Made by a program: the position numbers and the translations under genes
Notes under the pieces: generated by a model
Databases searched by the model: none
Told to the model about the DNA's origin: nothing
Seen by the model: only the letters and a program-made list of their open reading frames with translations
Part shown: positions 31,178 to 39,124 of the stretch, one piece after another
Layout: each line of letters starts with the position of its first letter
Numbering within the stretch: the stretch's first letter is position 1
IMG/VR virus record: IMGVR_UViG_3300009183_004163
Coordinates: 1-62,154 of that record
Length of the DNA stretch: 62,154 nt
Source: a virus
Direction: 5' to 3' (one strand)

Positions 31178-31425
31178 TGCATGTTAACAACTACACCCTA
31201 CCTAGACCTGCTGAATCGGCACTGGACCAATGTCACTTGGTTGTGGTCAACGATCCTGCGTTTCGTATGTGGGCAATGAAAAAATACTGTTGGGCAAATA
31301 AGTTAAGTTTAGTATGGTCAGAGTTGGTCGAAACATCGGATGTTAGTGCCTACTTTGATGAGGCCGCGGCCTTTTACTTTGTTGATCCAGCGGATGCTAC
31401 CTTGTTTAGATTGAAATACAAATGA
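31177..31425 (+). CDS. Small paralogue family protein 7 (82 aa)
   Basis: TAATG start. Ends EAAAFYFVDPADATLFRLKY then K. The middle part FRMWAMKKYCWANKLSLVWS is a helix plus strand. Function unknown. Confidence 0.75.
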   Translation: MHVNNYTLPRPAESALDQCHLVVVNDPAFRMWAMKKYCWANKLSLVWSELVETSDVSAYFDEAAAFYFVDPADATLFRLKYK

Positions 31426-31643
31426 TTGATCGTAATCCTAGATTAACTATTCCAGTTAAAACTTACACTCACTATACCGAGTGCGAGCTCTGGTGTCAAG
31501 TCAATATAGGTGTATGGAATGAGTCATGGTGGAAGGATTTTCCAGACATGACCATGGCAGTTGTAGTAGAGGGACCACACGAAGATTGTTATTGGTTTAG
31601 CAATGAGCAGGATGCCTTAATGTTTAGATTACGATTTGTGTAA
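31422..31643 (+). CDS. Small paralogue family protein 8 (73 aa)
   Basis: ATGA overlap start. Ends CYWFSNEQDALMFRLRFV, very close to the ending of member 7 (DATLFRLKY). Function unknown. Confidence 0.75.
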   Translation: MIDRNPRLTIPVKTYTHYTECELWCQVNIGVWNESWWKDFPDMTMAVVVEGPHEDCYWFSNEQDALMFRLRFV

Positions 31644-31646
31644 AGA

Positions 31647-31952
31647 ATGAAAACCACTGTCAAAAAGAATCTAATCATATTCCATAGTGTGCGTGAGTTT
31701 GAGGAACTACACCATCGCTTGTTGGAAGAACACGGTCGTGCCACCATGTTGGTCAGCTGGCGTATGAAACGTGAACTAGGATTTACCATACGTCATCACA
31801 AAGGTCTGGTCGAGCATGACAAAGACACGTGGGAAGTAATGAAAAGCGAAGGATTCCATAATCGTTATCATTATGAACCGCAGATACATCTGGACTTCTA
31901 TAACGAAGCTCAAATGAGCTTTTTTGTGCTTCGCTACCTAAATCATACATAA
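31647..31952 (+). CDS. Small paralogue family protein 9 (101 aa)
   Basis: Starts three bases after member 8. Basic first half (VKKNLIIFHSVREFEELHHR) and ending QIHLDFYNEAQMSFFVLRYL. It carries the motif but with an extra NHT tail. Function unknown. Confidence 0.75.
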   Translation: MKTTVKKNLIIFHSVREFEELHHRLLEEHGRATMLVSWRMKRELGFTIRHHKGLVEHDKDTWEVMKSEGFHNRYHYEPQIHLDFYNEAQMSFFVLRYLNHT

Positions 31953-31960
31953 GTATTAAA

Positions 31961-32611
31961 ATGAAACCCGTAATAATATTTGGCAATCAGGATTCGGCCA
32001 GCACTACTCATTATTATCTATCTGTAGACAGTCCTTACCAAGTGGCAGCATTTACCGTGGACCAAGACAGGATTACCAACTCCAGTTATGAAAACCTTCC
32101 AGTTGTGGCATTTGAAAACATACAGGAAGAATTTCCGCCTGACCAATTTGATTTTATATTTCCTGCAGGGTTTCAAATATCAAATCCTTACAACACCAAC
32201 GTGTTCAGACAAACTCGCTACGAGTTAATCAAGACCATGGGCTACCGGTTTATCAATTACATATCCAGCCAAGCCATGGTAGCAACGAATGTTAACATTG
32301 GTGAAAATGTATTAATATACGAAGGCGCCGTAGTGCAACCTTTTGTTACAATTGGCAACAACACAATCGTTCGTTCCGGTGTTAACTTAGGACATCACTG
32401 TGTGGTCAAAGACCACTGCTTCATATCAGCCGAAGTTACGGTGGGTAGCAGGACCACAATTGGTTCGCAAACATATATTGGTTTGAACACTACGGTATTG
32501 AATTCAATCATCATTGCTGATGGAAGTTTTATTGGCTCCAGTACCTTGATAAATCGCAACACGCAAGAATATTCAAAAAATCTTGGAATTCCCGGGCATG
32601 AGTATGATTAA
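31961..32611 (+). CDS. Left-handed beta-helix acyltransferase (NeuD/PglD-like)
   Basis: 216 residues. An N-terminal Rossmann-like part (VIIFGNQDSA) is followed by hexapeptide repeats (IGENVLIYEGAVVQPFVTIG, VKDHCFISAEVTVGSRTTIG) and the catalytic histidine in NLGHHCVVKD. The family O- or N-acetylates (deoxyamino) sugars such as sialic acid or bacillosamine. The gene overlaps the next glycosyltransferase gene, supporting a sugar role. Confidence 0.8.
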   Translation: MKPVIIFGNQDSASTTHYYLSVDSPYQVAAFTVDQDRITNSSYENLPVVAFENIQEEFPPDQFDFIFPAGFQISNPYNTNVFRQTRYELIKTMGYRFINYISSQAMVATNVNIGENVLIYEGAVVQPFVTIGNNTIVRSGVNLGHHCVVKDHCFISAEVTVGSRTTIGSQTYIGLNTTVLNSIIIADGSFIGSSTLINRNTQEYSKNLGIPGHEYD

Positions 32612-33596
32612 CGATTCAAGCATCTATAAGGACAACTTTGTAGTCGTTCACCAAGGAGCAGATCACCCAGAAATTTCCGTAGTCATGCCCATTTATAACT
32701 GTACGGAATTTGTTGCCGATGCAGTTGTTTCAGTTTTAGCGCAACAAGATGTAGTGGCCGAGATCCTGATATCAGATGACGCTTCTACCGATGATACTTT
32801 TGTTGTTGCATATCGGGCAGTAGTTGACTACATCAGTCAACATGGATCAAAACACACAGTCTTGATGCGTATTGGATCATCACAGTTAATAAGAGATCAC
32901 CTACACTTGTTGGCCAAAAAAGCATCCTGCGAGTTGGTGTGTCAAGCTCACGGCGACGACATCTCACACCCTCTTCGGTGTTCGGTTTTGATTAAGGCAT
33001 TCAACCAAGAAGATAAAACCGTATCTATGATTTTTGTGAATCCTTTAATGATTGACAGCCAAGGAAAAGCACTAGGCAAGCCAAAAGATTTTTCCTTATC
33101 TAATATAAAAGTAGAGTCTGTAAAATATGCCGATGTAATCACAGATCGAGATGACCGTCTGATTGGTAGTAATATGGCCTGGCGTAAATCGTTATTCAAA
33201 GATTTTCCATTATTGACAACATCTTATTGCACATACGGACATGATAAGGTAATGGCCTGGAGATCGTTTCTTGTAGGTGGTTGCTATGTGATAGATACCC
33301 CTTTACTGAAACGGCGTCTACATAAAAATCAGTTGCATAAAGAACTACTCTCGTTTGAACACGAACCTGCAAATTTTTTTAACTTTCAATTAATTAGATT
33401 GTCTGTATATTCAGCGATGAAAAAAGATTTAATTTTTTTAAAAGAGAACAATCTAATCAAAGAAGACAAATTTGATTGGCATATTAACGGGGTTAACGAT
33501 ATGATTCTTCAGGTGACTAAAATTTTAACAGGTATTGTAGGCAATCTTGTGGCTGATGGCTATGTTAATAAATGGATCAAAGAGGATCTATGTTAA
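32598..33596 (+). CDS. Glycosyltransferase family 2
   Basis: 332 residues from the ATG at 32598 (overlap of 14 bases; a second ATG is at 32604). ISVVMPIYNCTEFVADAVVS and EILISDDASTDDTF are the standard GT2 N-terminal motifs; CQAHGDDISHP gives the DxD-like site; YGHDKVMAWRSFLVGG is the late acceptor-side region. Cytoplasmic, no membrane helices seen. Acceptor unknown. Confidence 0.88.
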   Translation: MSMINDSSIYKDNFVVVHQGADHPEISVVMPIYNCTEFVADAVVSVLAQQDVVAEILISDDASTDDTFVVAYRAVVDYISQHGSKHTVLMRIGSSQLIRDHLHLLAKKASCELVCQAHGDDISHPLRCSVLIKAFNQEDKTVSMIFVNPLMIDSQGKALGKPKDFSLSNIKVESVKYADVITDRDDRLIGSNMAWRKSLFKDFPLLTTSYCTYGHDKVMAWRSFLVGGCYVIDTPLLKRRLHKNQLHKELLSFEHEPANFFNFQLIRLSVYSAMKKDLIFLKENNLIKEDKFDWHINGVNDMILQVTKILTGIVGNLVADGYVNKWIKEDLC

Positions 33597-33616
33597 AATA
33601 CCGCAATAACTAACGG

Positions 33617-33645
33617 TTGACCATTAATTCCATTTCGTATATAAT
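33617..33645 (+). promoter_or_regulatory. Promoter, second of a matching pair
   Basis: TTGACC (33617-33622), 17-base spacer beginning ATTAATTCCATTT, TATAAT (33640-33645), then AGTAGTATAGT. Compare 28288. Confidence 0.85.
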
Positions 33646-33673
33646 AGTAGTATAGTTAATAATTAGGACACTT

Positions 33674-34966
33674 ATGAGCACAGCTACTTCAGTAAACAAA
33701 AAAGAATCAGATAAGTTCAAAGATTTGTGTGGTCCTACTGATCCTAAATTGGATCGTGAAGTTCGTGAAAAATTGATCACTGCCCGTGTGGGTTTATTGC
33801 TCCGTGCCAGCTTTTTTGGTAACTTGGCCACTAGACTGAAATTAGTAAATGCTGACGAATGGTGTCCTACTGCCGCCACAGACGGGCGTAATTTTTATTA
33901 TAATACTCGATTTGTAGAGCTGCTCAAACCCAAAGAACTTGAATTCTTGTTTGGTCACGAGGTCTTGCATTGTGTGTATGATCACTTTGGTCGTCGTGGA
34001 GATCGTGATCCTATGCTGTTTAATATTGCCAATGATTATTGTGTAAATGGCGACTTGAAGAAACATCGGGTAGGCGAGTTTATTACCAGTGTGCCTTGTT
34101 TATATGATCACAAATACGAAGGTATGAGTTCAGAAGAGATCTATGATATCTTGTACGAAAATGCCGAAAAGATCGACATCAGCAGTTTGATTGACAAAAT
34201 GCTAGACGAACACTTAGATGGCGAAGGCAACGATGCCAGTGGTGAAGGTGATGGCGATGAAAAAAGTGGTAAGGGTAAAGGTCGTCCTAAAATAAGTGCA
34301 GAAGAAAAACAAAAAATACGTGACGAAATTAAAGAAGCTGTCTTAGCCGCAGCAAGTGCCAGTGATGGTGCAGGCAACTTGCCAGCCGGTGTCAAGCGTA
34401 TTATTGAAGACATGACTGCACCCAAGATGAACTGGCGTGAATTGCTCCGTATGCAATTAGAAAGCACTATCAAGAGTGACTACACCTGGATGCGCAACAG
34501 TCGCAGAGGTTGGCATATGGATGCCGTTATGCCCGGTATGAAGCTGGATCCAATGATTGATATTGCTGTCAGTATTGATGCTAGCGGGTCAATGGGCGAA
34601 CGCATGCTCAAAGACTTCCTAAGTGAAGTAGCAGGTATCATGGAACAATTTCCAGCATATCGCATTCATGTATTATCATTTGATACGCAGGTTTACAATC
34701 CTCGACAGTTTGATTCAGAGAACTTGGATGATATCACCGGCTATGAAATCCACGGTGGTGGTGGTACAGACTTTGATTCAGTATTTGAATACTTCAAAGC
34801 TAACGAAATTGAACCCAAGCGTCATATCATGTTCACAGACGGTTATCCTAATGGGTCGTGGGGTGATGAGCAGTATTGCGATACAGTTTTTATCATGCAC
34901 GGTACCACAAGCATTGTGCCACCGTTTGGTCAATACGCTTACTATGAAGAAGAAAGTCAACACTAA
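33674..34966 (+). CDS. VWA-domain protein with HExxH domain (MoxR partner, DUF2201-like)
   Basis: 430 residues. The N-terminal metallopeptidase-like part has HEVLH (95-99) after a helical lead-in (LLKPKELEFLFG). A low-complexity acidic/glycine linker (about 185-205) precedes the C-terminal VWA-like domain with MIDAS DASGS (302-306), a threonine in GGGGTDFDSV and TDGYP. This two-domain layout is the usual partner of MoxR ATPases. Whether it cuts proteins is unknown; many such domains serve assembly. ATTAGGACAC precedes the ATG. It is coupled to a micro-gene by TAATG. Confidence 0.88.
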   Translation: MSTATSVNKKESDKFKDLCGPTDPKLDREVREKLITARVGLLLRASFFGNLATRLKLVNADEWCPTAATDGRNFYYNTRFVELLKPKELEFLFGHEVLHCVYDHFGRRGDRDPMLFNIANDYCVNGDLKKHRVGEFITSVPCLYDHKYEGMSSEEIYDILYENAEKIDISSLIDKMLDEHLDGEGNDASGEGDGDEKSGKGKGRPKISAEEKQKIRDEIKEAVLAAASASDGAGNLPAGVKRIIEDMTAPKMNWRELLRMQLESTIKSDYTWMRNSRRGWHMDAVMPGMKLDPMIDIAVSIDASGSMGERMLKDFLSEVAGIMEQFPAYRIHVLSFDTQVYNPRQFDSENLDDITGYEIHGGGGTDFDSVFEYFKANEIEPKRHIMFTDGYPNGSWGDEQYCDTVFIMHGTTSIVPPFGQYAYYEEESQH

Positions 34967-35058
34967 TGATCGATATTGTACTTAATTTTGTTGCATTACT
35001 TTGTATCTTATACTTGTTTGTTGAGATTCCTGCATATGATCCTTGGAGTGAAAAATAA
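34966..35058 (+). CDS. Micro-protein, single membrane helix (30 aa)
   Basis: TAATG overlap with the VWA gene stop and with the next start. MIDIVLNFVALLCILYLFVE is one hydrophobic helix. First of four chained small genes. Confidence 0.6.
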   Translation: MIDIVLNFVALLCILYLFVEIPAYDPWSEK

Positions 35059-35225
35059 TGGCTGTCAAATCCTGGTACCTAAGTGTAGTAGATACTGCAA
35101 CTCACAAGCCGGTAGTACATAAAATGTTTTTTACGGCACCCGAAATGAATCGATTTATCAAAGAACAACGGATCGTTGAAGAATATACGAAGCCGCAATA
35201 TTACATCGTTAAGGAGAACTACTAA
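35058..35225 (+). CDS. Small protein of unknown function (55 aa)
   Basis: TAATG overlap at both ends. MAVKSWYLSVVDTATHKPVV... a short alpha/beta protein with a helix (APEMNRFIKEQRIVEEYT). No family recognised. Confidence 0.65.
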   Translation: MAVKSWYLSVVDTATHKPVVHKMFFTAPEMNRFIKEQRIVEEYTKPQYYIVKENY

Positions 35226-35296
35226 TGGCCATGTGGATTACTTTCGTATTGATTGCGGTAGTAATTATTATTGTTGCTGTGGATACTAGCGAATGA
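35225..35296 (+). CDS. Micro-protein, single membrane helix (23 aa)
   Basis: TAATG start and ATGA end overlaps. MAMWITFVLIAVVIIIVAV is a membrane segment. Very short, but the coupling on both sides supports translation. Confidence 0.5.
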   Translation: MAMWITFVLIAVVIIIVAVDTSE

Positions 35297-35412
35297 CAAA
35301 ACAATTTTGGATTGGATTTGCAGTATGTATGGCTATATGGGTTGGCATACTTAGTTGGCGCACCATACCAGAGTACACTGTAATCCATCGTAGTGAATGT
35401 TTAAAGACTTAA
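35293..35412 (+). CDS. Micro-protein, single membrane helix (39 aa)
   Basis: ATGA overlap start. FWIGFAVCMAIWVGILSW is a membrane segment; the tail WRTIPEYTVIHRSECLKT is polar. The next gene starts one base later. Confidence 0.55.
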   Translation: MTKQFWIGFAVCMAIWVGILSWRTIPEYTVIHRSECLKT

Positions 35413-35413
35413 T

Positions 35414-35641
35414 ATGAACGAGAATATTAACAAACTTAAACAGGCCGCAGGTATCGATGATAATCCTGATCAAGAAGGCTTAGACTTGTTTGCCCAATTG
35501 ATCATTCAGGACTGTGCTGACTTGGCCTACAGTTACAACATATTTGGCCGTGGTCGGCCTTGGAATCTCATTATCAAAGAACATTTTGGCCTGGCTATTG
35601 CAGACACAGACATACCACCATATTTGAGAGATACAAAATGA
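35414..35641 (+). CDS. Conserved small phage protein (75 aa)
   Basis: MNENINKLKQAAGIDDNPDQ, then ELIIQDCADLAYSYN-type helices. The pattern resembles small T4-like phage hypotheticals I remember. No catalytic motif. ATGA overlap with the SGNH gene. Confidence 0.68.
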   Translation: MNENINKLKQAAGIDDNPDQEGLDLFAQLIIQDCADLAYSYNIFGRGRPWNLIIKEHFGLAIADTDIPPYLRDTK

Positions 35642-36036
35642 TCGATTGTTTAATAATGGGTGATAGTATTGCTGTAGGAACTCATATGTTCAAGCAAGAA
35701 TGTGTAGCCTATGCCACCGGAGGACTCAATAGCAAACAGTGGGTCGATCGTAATGTAGGCAAAAGTCCTTATATTGCTAAAACTGTTATCATCAGTTTAG
35801 GATCAAACGATCACAAGTATATTAAAACAGAAAGTGAACTGCAAACTATACGACAGCTAACAAAAGCCAATCGGGTATATTGGATCTTGCCGGCCGTTAA
35901 GCCCGACATTCAAGAAATTGTTCGTAAGGTAGCAACAGAAAACGGAGATATAGTATTACCTATTACCCGACTACAACCAGATGGTATTCATCCAAGTTGG
36001 GCCGGATACAAAAACATTGTTAAGGAAACACCATGA
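35638..36036 (+). CDS. SGNH/GDSL-type hydrolase, small (132 aa)
   Basis: The ATG at 35638 overlaps the previous stop (ATGA), rejecting a longer upstream start. CLIMGDSIAVG has the GDS serine, IISLGSNDH the asparagine block, and PDGIHPSWAGY the DxxH pair. Compact esterase/lipase-type fold; substrate unknown. Second of three SGNH proteins in the window. Confidence 0.85.
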   Translation: MIDCLIMGDSIAVGTHMFKQECVAYATGGLNSKQWVDRNVGKSPYIAKTVIISLGSNDHKYIKTESELQTIRQLTKANRVYWILPAVKPDIQEIVRKVATENGDIVLPITRLQPDGIHPSWAGYKNIVKETP

Positions 36037-36224
36037 TTGTAGGATTTGAACATGTAGGTACTGATCACAATTGTAATGTATGCTCCTGTGAGTTTGCCGA
36101 CGACGAAGGTGGCATACAAGGACACTTTGGAATATTACCTGTAGCATTTTGCCCTACCTGCTACAGTTGCATGGTAGACATGGTTGGGCAGGATTTAGAA
36201 CTTAATAGAGAAGAAGATGAATAA
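36033..36224 (+). CDS. Small zinc-ribbon-like protein (63 aa)
   Basis: CNVC (14-17) and CPTC (40-43) are two CxxC pairs suited to zinc; a further C19 and C46 are nearby. Acidic tail. May bind RNA polymerase or nucleic acid, but not assignable. ATGA overlap with the SGNH gene. Confidence 0.68.
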   Translation: MIVGFEHVGTDHNCNVCSCEFADDEGGIQGHFGILPVAFCPTCYSCMVDMVGQDLELNREEDE

Positions 36225-36384
36225 ATTTAGACAGTGGTATCAAAGAAATTTTACAGAAATTAATTGGTTTATAATCGGTATTCTAGCAGCTGCCGGAGCA
36301 GAAAAATTTAGTCAAGGTGAATTTGATGCGGCATTGGTCTTCTGGGCTATCGCCGTTGCTAACTACTACTTAAACCGTAGATAA
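36217..36384 (+). CDS. Small membrane protein (55 aa)
   Basis: Overlaps the previous gene by 8 bases. Two hydrophobic stretches: INWFIIGILAAAGA and FDAALVFWAIAVANYY, probably a two-helix membrane protein. A terminator follows. No family recognised. Confidence 0.65.
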   Translation: MNKFRQWYQRNFTEINWFIIGILAAAGAEKFSQGEFDAALVFWAIAVANYYLNRR

Positions 36385-36402
36385 CTTTACATCAGTTTAA
36401 CC

Positions 36403-36429
36403 AAAACACCCCTAAATGGGGTGTTTTTT
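36403..36429 (+). terminator. Rho-independent terminator
   Basis: AAAACACCCC TAAAT GGGGTGTTTT (36403-36412/36418-36427) with a T-run. Confidence 0.9.
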
Positions 36430-36462
36430 GTTTAAAAAATAAATTAAGTACCTATATTAGTC

Positions 36463-36469
36463 GTAAATA
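36463..36469 (+). promoter_or_regulatory. GTAAATA box (late promoter-like, weak)
   Basis: Ends 5 bases before the ATG at 36475 with no ribosome site; directly after a terminator, so some promoter is expected here. Confidence 0.4.
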
Positions 36470-36474
36470 TCTAT

Positions 36475-36684
36475 ATGGATAATACACAAATTACAATTGC
36501 AGATCTTGATACTATTAAAAACATTATCGACCTAGCTTGCACTCGTGGTGCATTTCGCGGTGCAGAACTTAGTCAAGTGGGTGTGGTGTATGACAAGCTC
36601 ACTGTATTTTTAGAAGCAGTGATTGAACAGGCGAAAGCCCAAGAAGCAACAAACGCTGAAGCCGGCGAAACTCAAGGAGAATAA
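36475..36684 (+). CDS. Conserved small phage protein (69 aa)
   Basis: MDNTQITIADLDTIKNIIDL, then ACTRGAFRGAELSQVGVVYD and KLTVFLEAVIEQAKA: a helical protein whose GAFRGAELSxVGxxYdkl block I associate with T4-like cyanophage hypotheticals. Overlaps nothing; the next gene starts two bases later with a GGAG site at the end of this gene. Confidence 0.75.
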   Translation: MDNTQITIADLDTIKNIIDLACTRGAFRGAELSQVGVVYDKLTVFLEAVIEQAKAQEATNAEAGETQGE

Positions 36685-36685
36685 C

Positions 36686-37447
36686 ATGGCATTTATGAAA
36701 CACGTAGGTAAACACGGAGACCGTAAAGTCTGTATCCTGTTCCGCCAGGTCCCGGGCGAAGATCACATGTGCTTGGTCATCTATCCAGACACGCTACACG
36801 CACACTGGCAAGACTCAATCCAGAAGGCATTAGAAAGCGATGTGGCACAACAAAGCGAAGAGCTTGCCGATGCGCTACATCGTAGTTATTTGCCCGATGG
36901 TCGTCCTGTGTTAGAAACTCTACACCAAGAGCGTATGATTAAGAAACTTCGTACCAGTGATATTATTGTAACTCCAACACCAGATGCCAAGATTCGGTTG
37001 GATGAACTTAACAAGATGCTAAACGAAATGAAGCAGGGTGAAGCTGCTATCAAGAAGATGGCCGAAAATGATGCTAGCCGTGGTATGGTTGCTCCTGACG
37101 TTAAACGTGCCGCCGAAGCCGCTTACAAGGCCCAGCAAGTTGCTGCCGCTAACCCAGGCATGGTTGTACCTCCAACATTAACGGCTGGACAAGACGGTGC
37201 CTTAAGTGATCGCGACATTGCCGCTAATATGTTGTCGCAGGCTAAAGCCATGGAAATCAATGCTAGAAACATGGTAGCAGAAGCTGCTAGAATGAAGAAA
37301 GATGCAGAACGTATGGATCCTACAGTGTCAGCAAGAGCCGTAGCACCAAATGTACAATCCGAAGCCCCAGTTACGGAAGCGCCTAAGCGTCGCGGCCGTG
37401 GTCCTAACAAACCTAAGACTGTGGCGGCAGATGCAACACACGGATGA
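36686..37447 (+). CDS. Conserved phage protein of unknown function (253 aa)
   Basis: Start ATG 36686 has GGAG upstream; a longer start was rejected. MAFMKHVGKHGDRKVCILFR, VPGEDHMCLVIYPDTL and DELNKMLNEMKQGEAAIK recur, as I remember, in T4-like cyanophages. The second half is alanine-rich, helical and ends with a basic RRGRGPNKPK segment. Possibly a structural or chaperone-like protein; unproven. Confidence 0.75.
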   Translation: MAFMKHVGKHGDRKVCILFRQVPGEDHMCLVIYPDTLHAHWQDSIQKALESDVAQQSEELADALHRSYLPDGRPVLETLHQERMIKKLRTSDIIVTPTPDAKIRLDELNKMLNEMKQGEAAIKKMAENDASRGMVAPDVKRAAEAAYKAQQVAAANPGMVVPPTLTAGQDGALSDRDIAANMLSQAKAMEINARNMVAEAARMKKDAERMDPTVSARAVAPNVQSEAPVTEAPKRRGRGPNKPKTVAADATHG

Positions 37448-37733
37448 TTTCTTAACCCAATGGGAACACATTCTTGCTGATGTAAACAAAACTGATGTTC
37501 CCTTAGAATGTATCAAGAAAGTTGTAATTAAACTTGCAGGTGGTAAACAAAAAACTATCAATGTTCATACCTTGTTAAAGCAGGGCCTGGACCTAGCAGA
37601 AGTTGAACAGATGCTCACTAGATTTTTTAGTGAGAACGATCATCAAATTCGCGATGTAGACTTTGTGGTAGATGTTACTGCTGTGGCAAATCTTGTACAA
37701 CCCGAAACCGACAAGCTGTTAGGAAAAATTTGA
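37431..37733 (+). CDS. Phage protein of unknown function (100 aa)
   Basis: The ATG at 37431 overlaps the previous gene by 17 bases. MQHTDDFLTQWEHILADVNK, LAGGKQKTINVHTLLKQGLD and VDVTAVANLVQPETDKLL resemble a tail-assembly or recombination accessory protein, but I recognise no family. It overlaps thyX by TTGA. Confidence 0.65.
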   Translation: MQHTDDFLTQWEHILADVNKTDVPLECIKKVVIKLAGGKQKTINVHTLLKQGLDLAEVEQMLTRFFSENDHQIRDVDFVVDVTAVANLVQPETDKLLGKI

Positions 37734-38392
37734 AAGTCTCACTGGTTTCGTCGAGCCAACCTAGCGCAGAATTAGCGGCCCAGGGTATATTAAATGCCCA
37801 AGAGTTGGTTGCATTCTGCGCTAGAGTTAGCAATCCTGGTAATCAAACCAACACAGACACCAGCGAAAAGCTCATTCGCTATCTTATCAAACACCAGCAC
37901 TGGAGTCCATTAGAAATGGTGTCGGCTTGTTTAGAAATTGAAACCACACGCGATATTGCTAGACAAATCCTACGTCATCGTAGTTTCTCATTTCAAGAGT
38001 TTAGCCAGCGGTATGCTGTAGCAGACTTGGGCATAGAATACAAAGAAGCTAGACTGCAAGACACTAAGAATCGCCAAAACAGTATTGAAATTGAAGATCC
38101 TGCATTGAGTTCAGCCTGGCAATTAAAGCAACAACGAGTGGTCGAAACAACTCAAGAAGTGTACAACTGGGCTATTAGAAGTGGTATTGCTAAAGAGCAG
38201 GCTCGTGCTGTATTACCAGAAGGTATTACCACTAGTCGTTTGTATATGCAAGGCACTCTTCGTAGCTGGTTGCACTATATTGAATTGCGTAGTGGTCCAG
38301 AAACACAAAAGGAACATAGAGAAATTGCGCAGGCATGTGCCGTCGCACTCGAATTAATCTTCCCAATGGTCACTGAATTTCTTGTGAACTAA
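37730..38392 (+). CDS. thyX: Flavin-dependent thymidylate synthase
   Basis: 220 residues. The ThyX signature RHRSFSFQEFSQRY (82-95) fits RHRxxSxxExSxRY; further blocks HWSPLEM (57-63) and VLPEGITTSRLYMQGTLRSW match. ThyX makes dTMP from dUMP with FAD, NADPH and methylene-tetrahydrofolate. The start is TTG (37730), overlapping the previous stop. Common in T4-like phages for keeping up dTTP. Confidence 0.93.
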   Translation: MKVSLVSSSQPSAELAAQGILNAQELVAFCARVSNPGNQTNTDTSEKLIRYLIKHQHWSPLEMVSACLEIETTRDIARQILRHRSFSFQEFSQRYAVADLGIEYKEARLQDTKNRQNSIEIEDPALSSAWQLKQQRVVETTQEVYNWAIRSGIAKEQARAVLPEGITTSRLYMQGTLRSWLHYIELRSGPETQKEHREIAQACAVALELIFPMVTEFLVN

Positions 38393-38410
38393 CAGACTTT
38401 CTGTTATAAT
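38382..38410 (+). promoter_or_regulatory. Promoter of the nucleotidyltransferase gene (leaderless)
   Basis: TTGTGA (weak -35, 38382-38387), 17-base spacer, TATAAT (38405-38410). The ATG at 38417 is 6 bases downstream, with no ribosome binding site between. Confidence 0.65.
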
Positions 38411-38416
38411 GGTAGT

Positions 38417-38884
38417 ATGATATTCAATCACATACGTAAACTCAAAGAAGAAGGTAAAAAGATTGGCATTACCTTCAGTACCTTTGACATGTTACACGCA
38501 GGACATATTGCCATGTTGGCTGAAGCAAAGAATCATTGCGATTATTTGATTGCTGGCTTGCAAACAGATCCAACAATTGATCGTCCTGATACCAAGAACA
38601 AACCAGTTCAAAGTATTGTGGAGCGTCAAATACAGCTGGCTGCATGTCGTTATGTGGATGAAGTAGTAGTATATCAAACCGAACAGGATCTAGTAGACCT
38701 ATTGCTAATACTTCCGTTGGATGTTCGTGTACTTGGTGTTGAGTATCAAGACAAAGAATATACTGGTAAAAAAGAAGGAACTGTTCGCGGTATTGTTCCA
38801 ATTTTTAATGGACGAGATCATAGTTTTAGTAGTTCAGGACTGCGCCAACGTGTGGCAACAGCAGAATTGCACAAGAAAAAATAA
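38417..38884 (+). CDS. Cytidylyltransferase-like nucleotidyltransferase
   Basis: 155 residues. HAGH (27-30, in FDMLHAGHIAML) and the late FSSSGLRQRV (family ISTSxLRxR) identify the TagD/HldE-C/RfaE class. It joins a nucleotide to a sugar- or glycerol-phosphate. QSIVERQIQLAACRYVDEVV also fits. A sugar-activating role for one of the nearby loci is plausible; the sugar is unknown. Confidence 0.85.
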   Translation: MIFNHIRKLKEEGKKIGITFSTFDMLHAGHIAMLAEAKNHCDYLIAGLQTDPTIDRPDTKNKPVQSIVERQIQLAACRYVDEVVVYQTEQDLVDLLLILPLDVRVLGVEYQDKEYTGKKEGTVRGIVPIFNGRDHSFSSSGLRQRVATAELHKKK

Positions 38885-39124
38885 GTGCAAAAAATTACAT
38901 TCCATTCTTTTAGTATGGGCGATGTAGAGGATCCAGAACTCTATGTCGCACAACCATTATATGAGTGGCAACAAACAGAACAAGGTCAGTGGGCGATGAA
39001 AAACTGTTCAGACCCACAATACATTGTACGAGCCGATGAACACAACTGGGGACACAAAATCATTGTGTACGGTCTAGTAGAAGATCAATTAGCCACAGAA
39101 TACTTACTACGGTGGGGCAAATGA
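38885..39124 (+). CDS. Small paralogue family protein (79 aa)
   Basis: GTG start one base after the previous TAA. Ends KIIVYGLVEDQLATEYLLRW then GK, the same ending as the array at 29.8-32.0 kb. Overlaps the radical SAM gene by ATGA. Function unknown. Confidence 0.7.
   Translation: MQKITFHSFSMGDVEDPELYVAQPLYEWQQTEQGQWAMKNCSDPQYIVRADEHNWGHKIIVYGLVEDQLATEYLLRWGK

Noticed and set aside
33842-34665. Minus-strand frames opposite the VWA gene
   Set aside because: Low-complexity shadows of the acidic linker and VWA domain; no independent signals.
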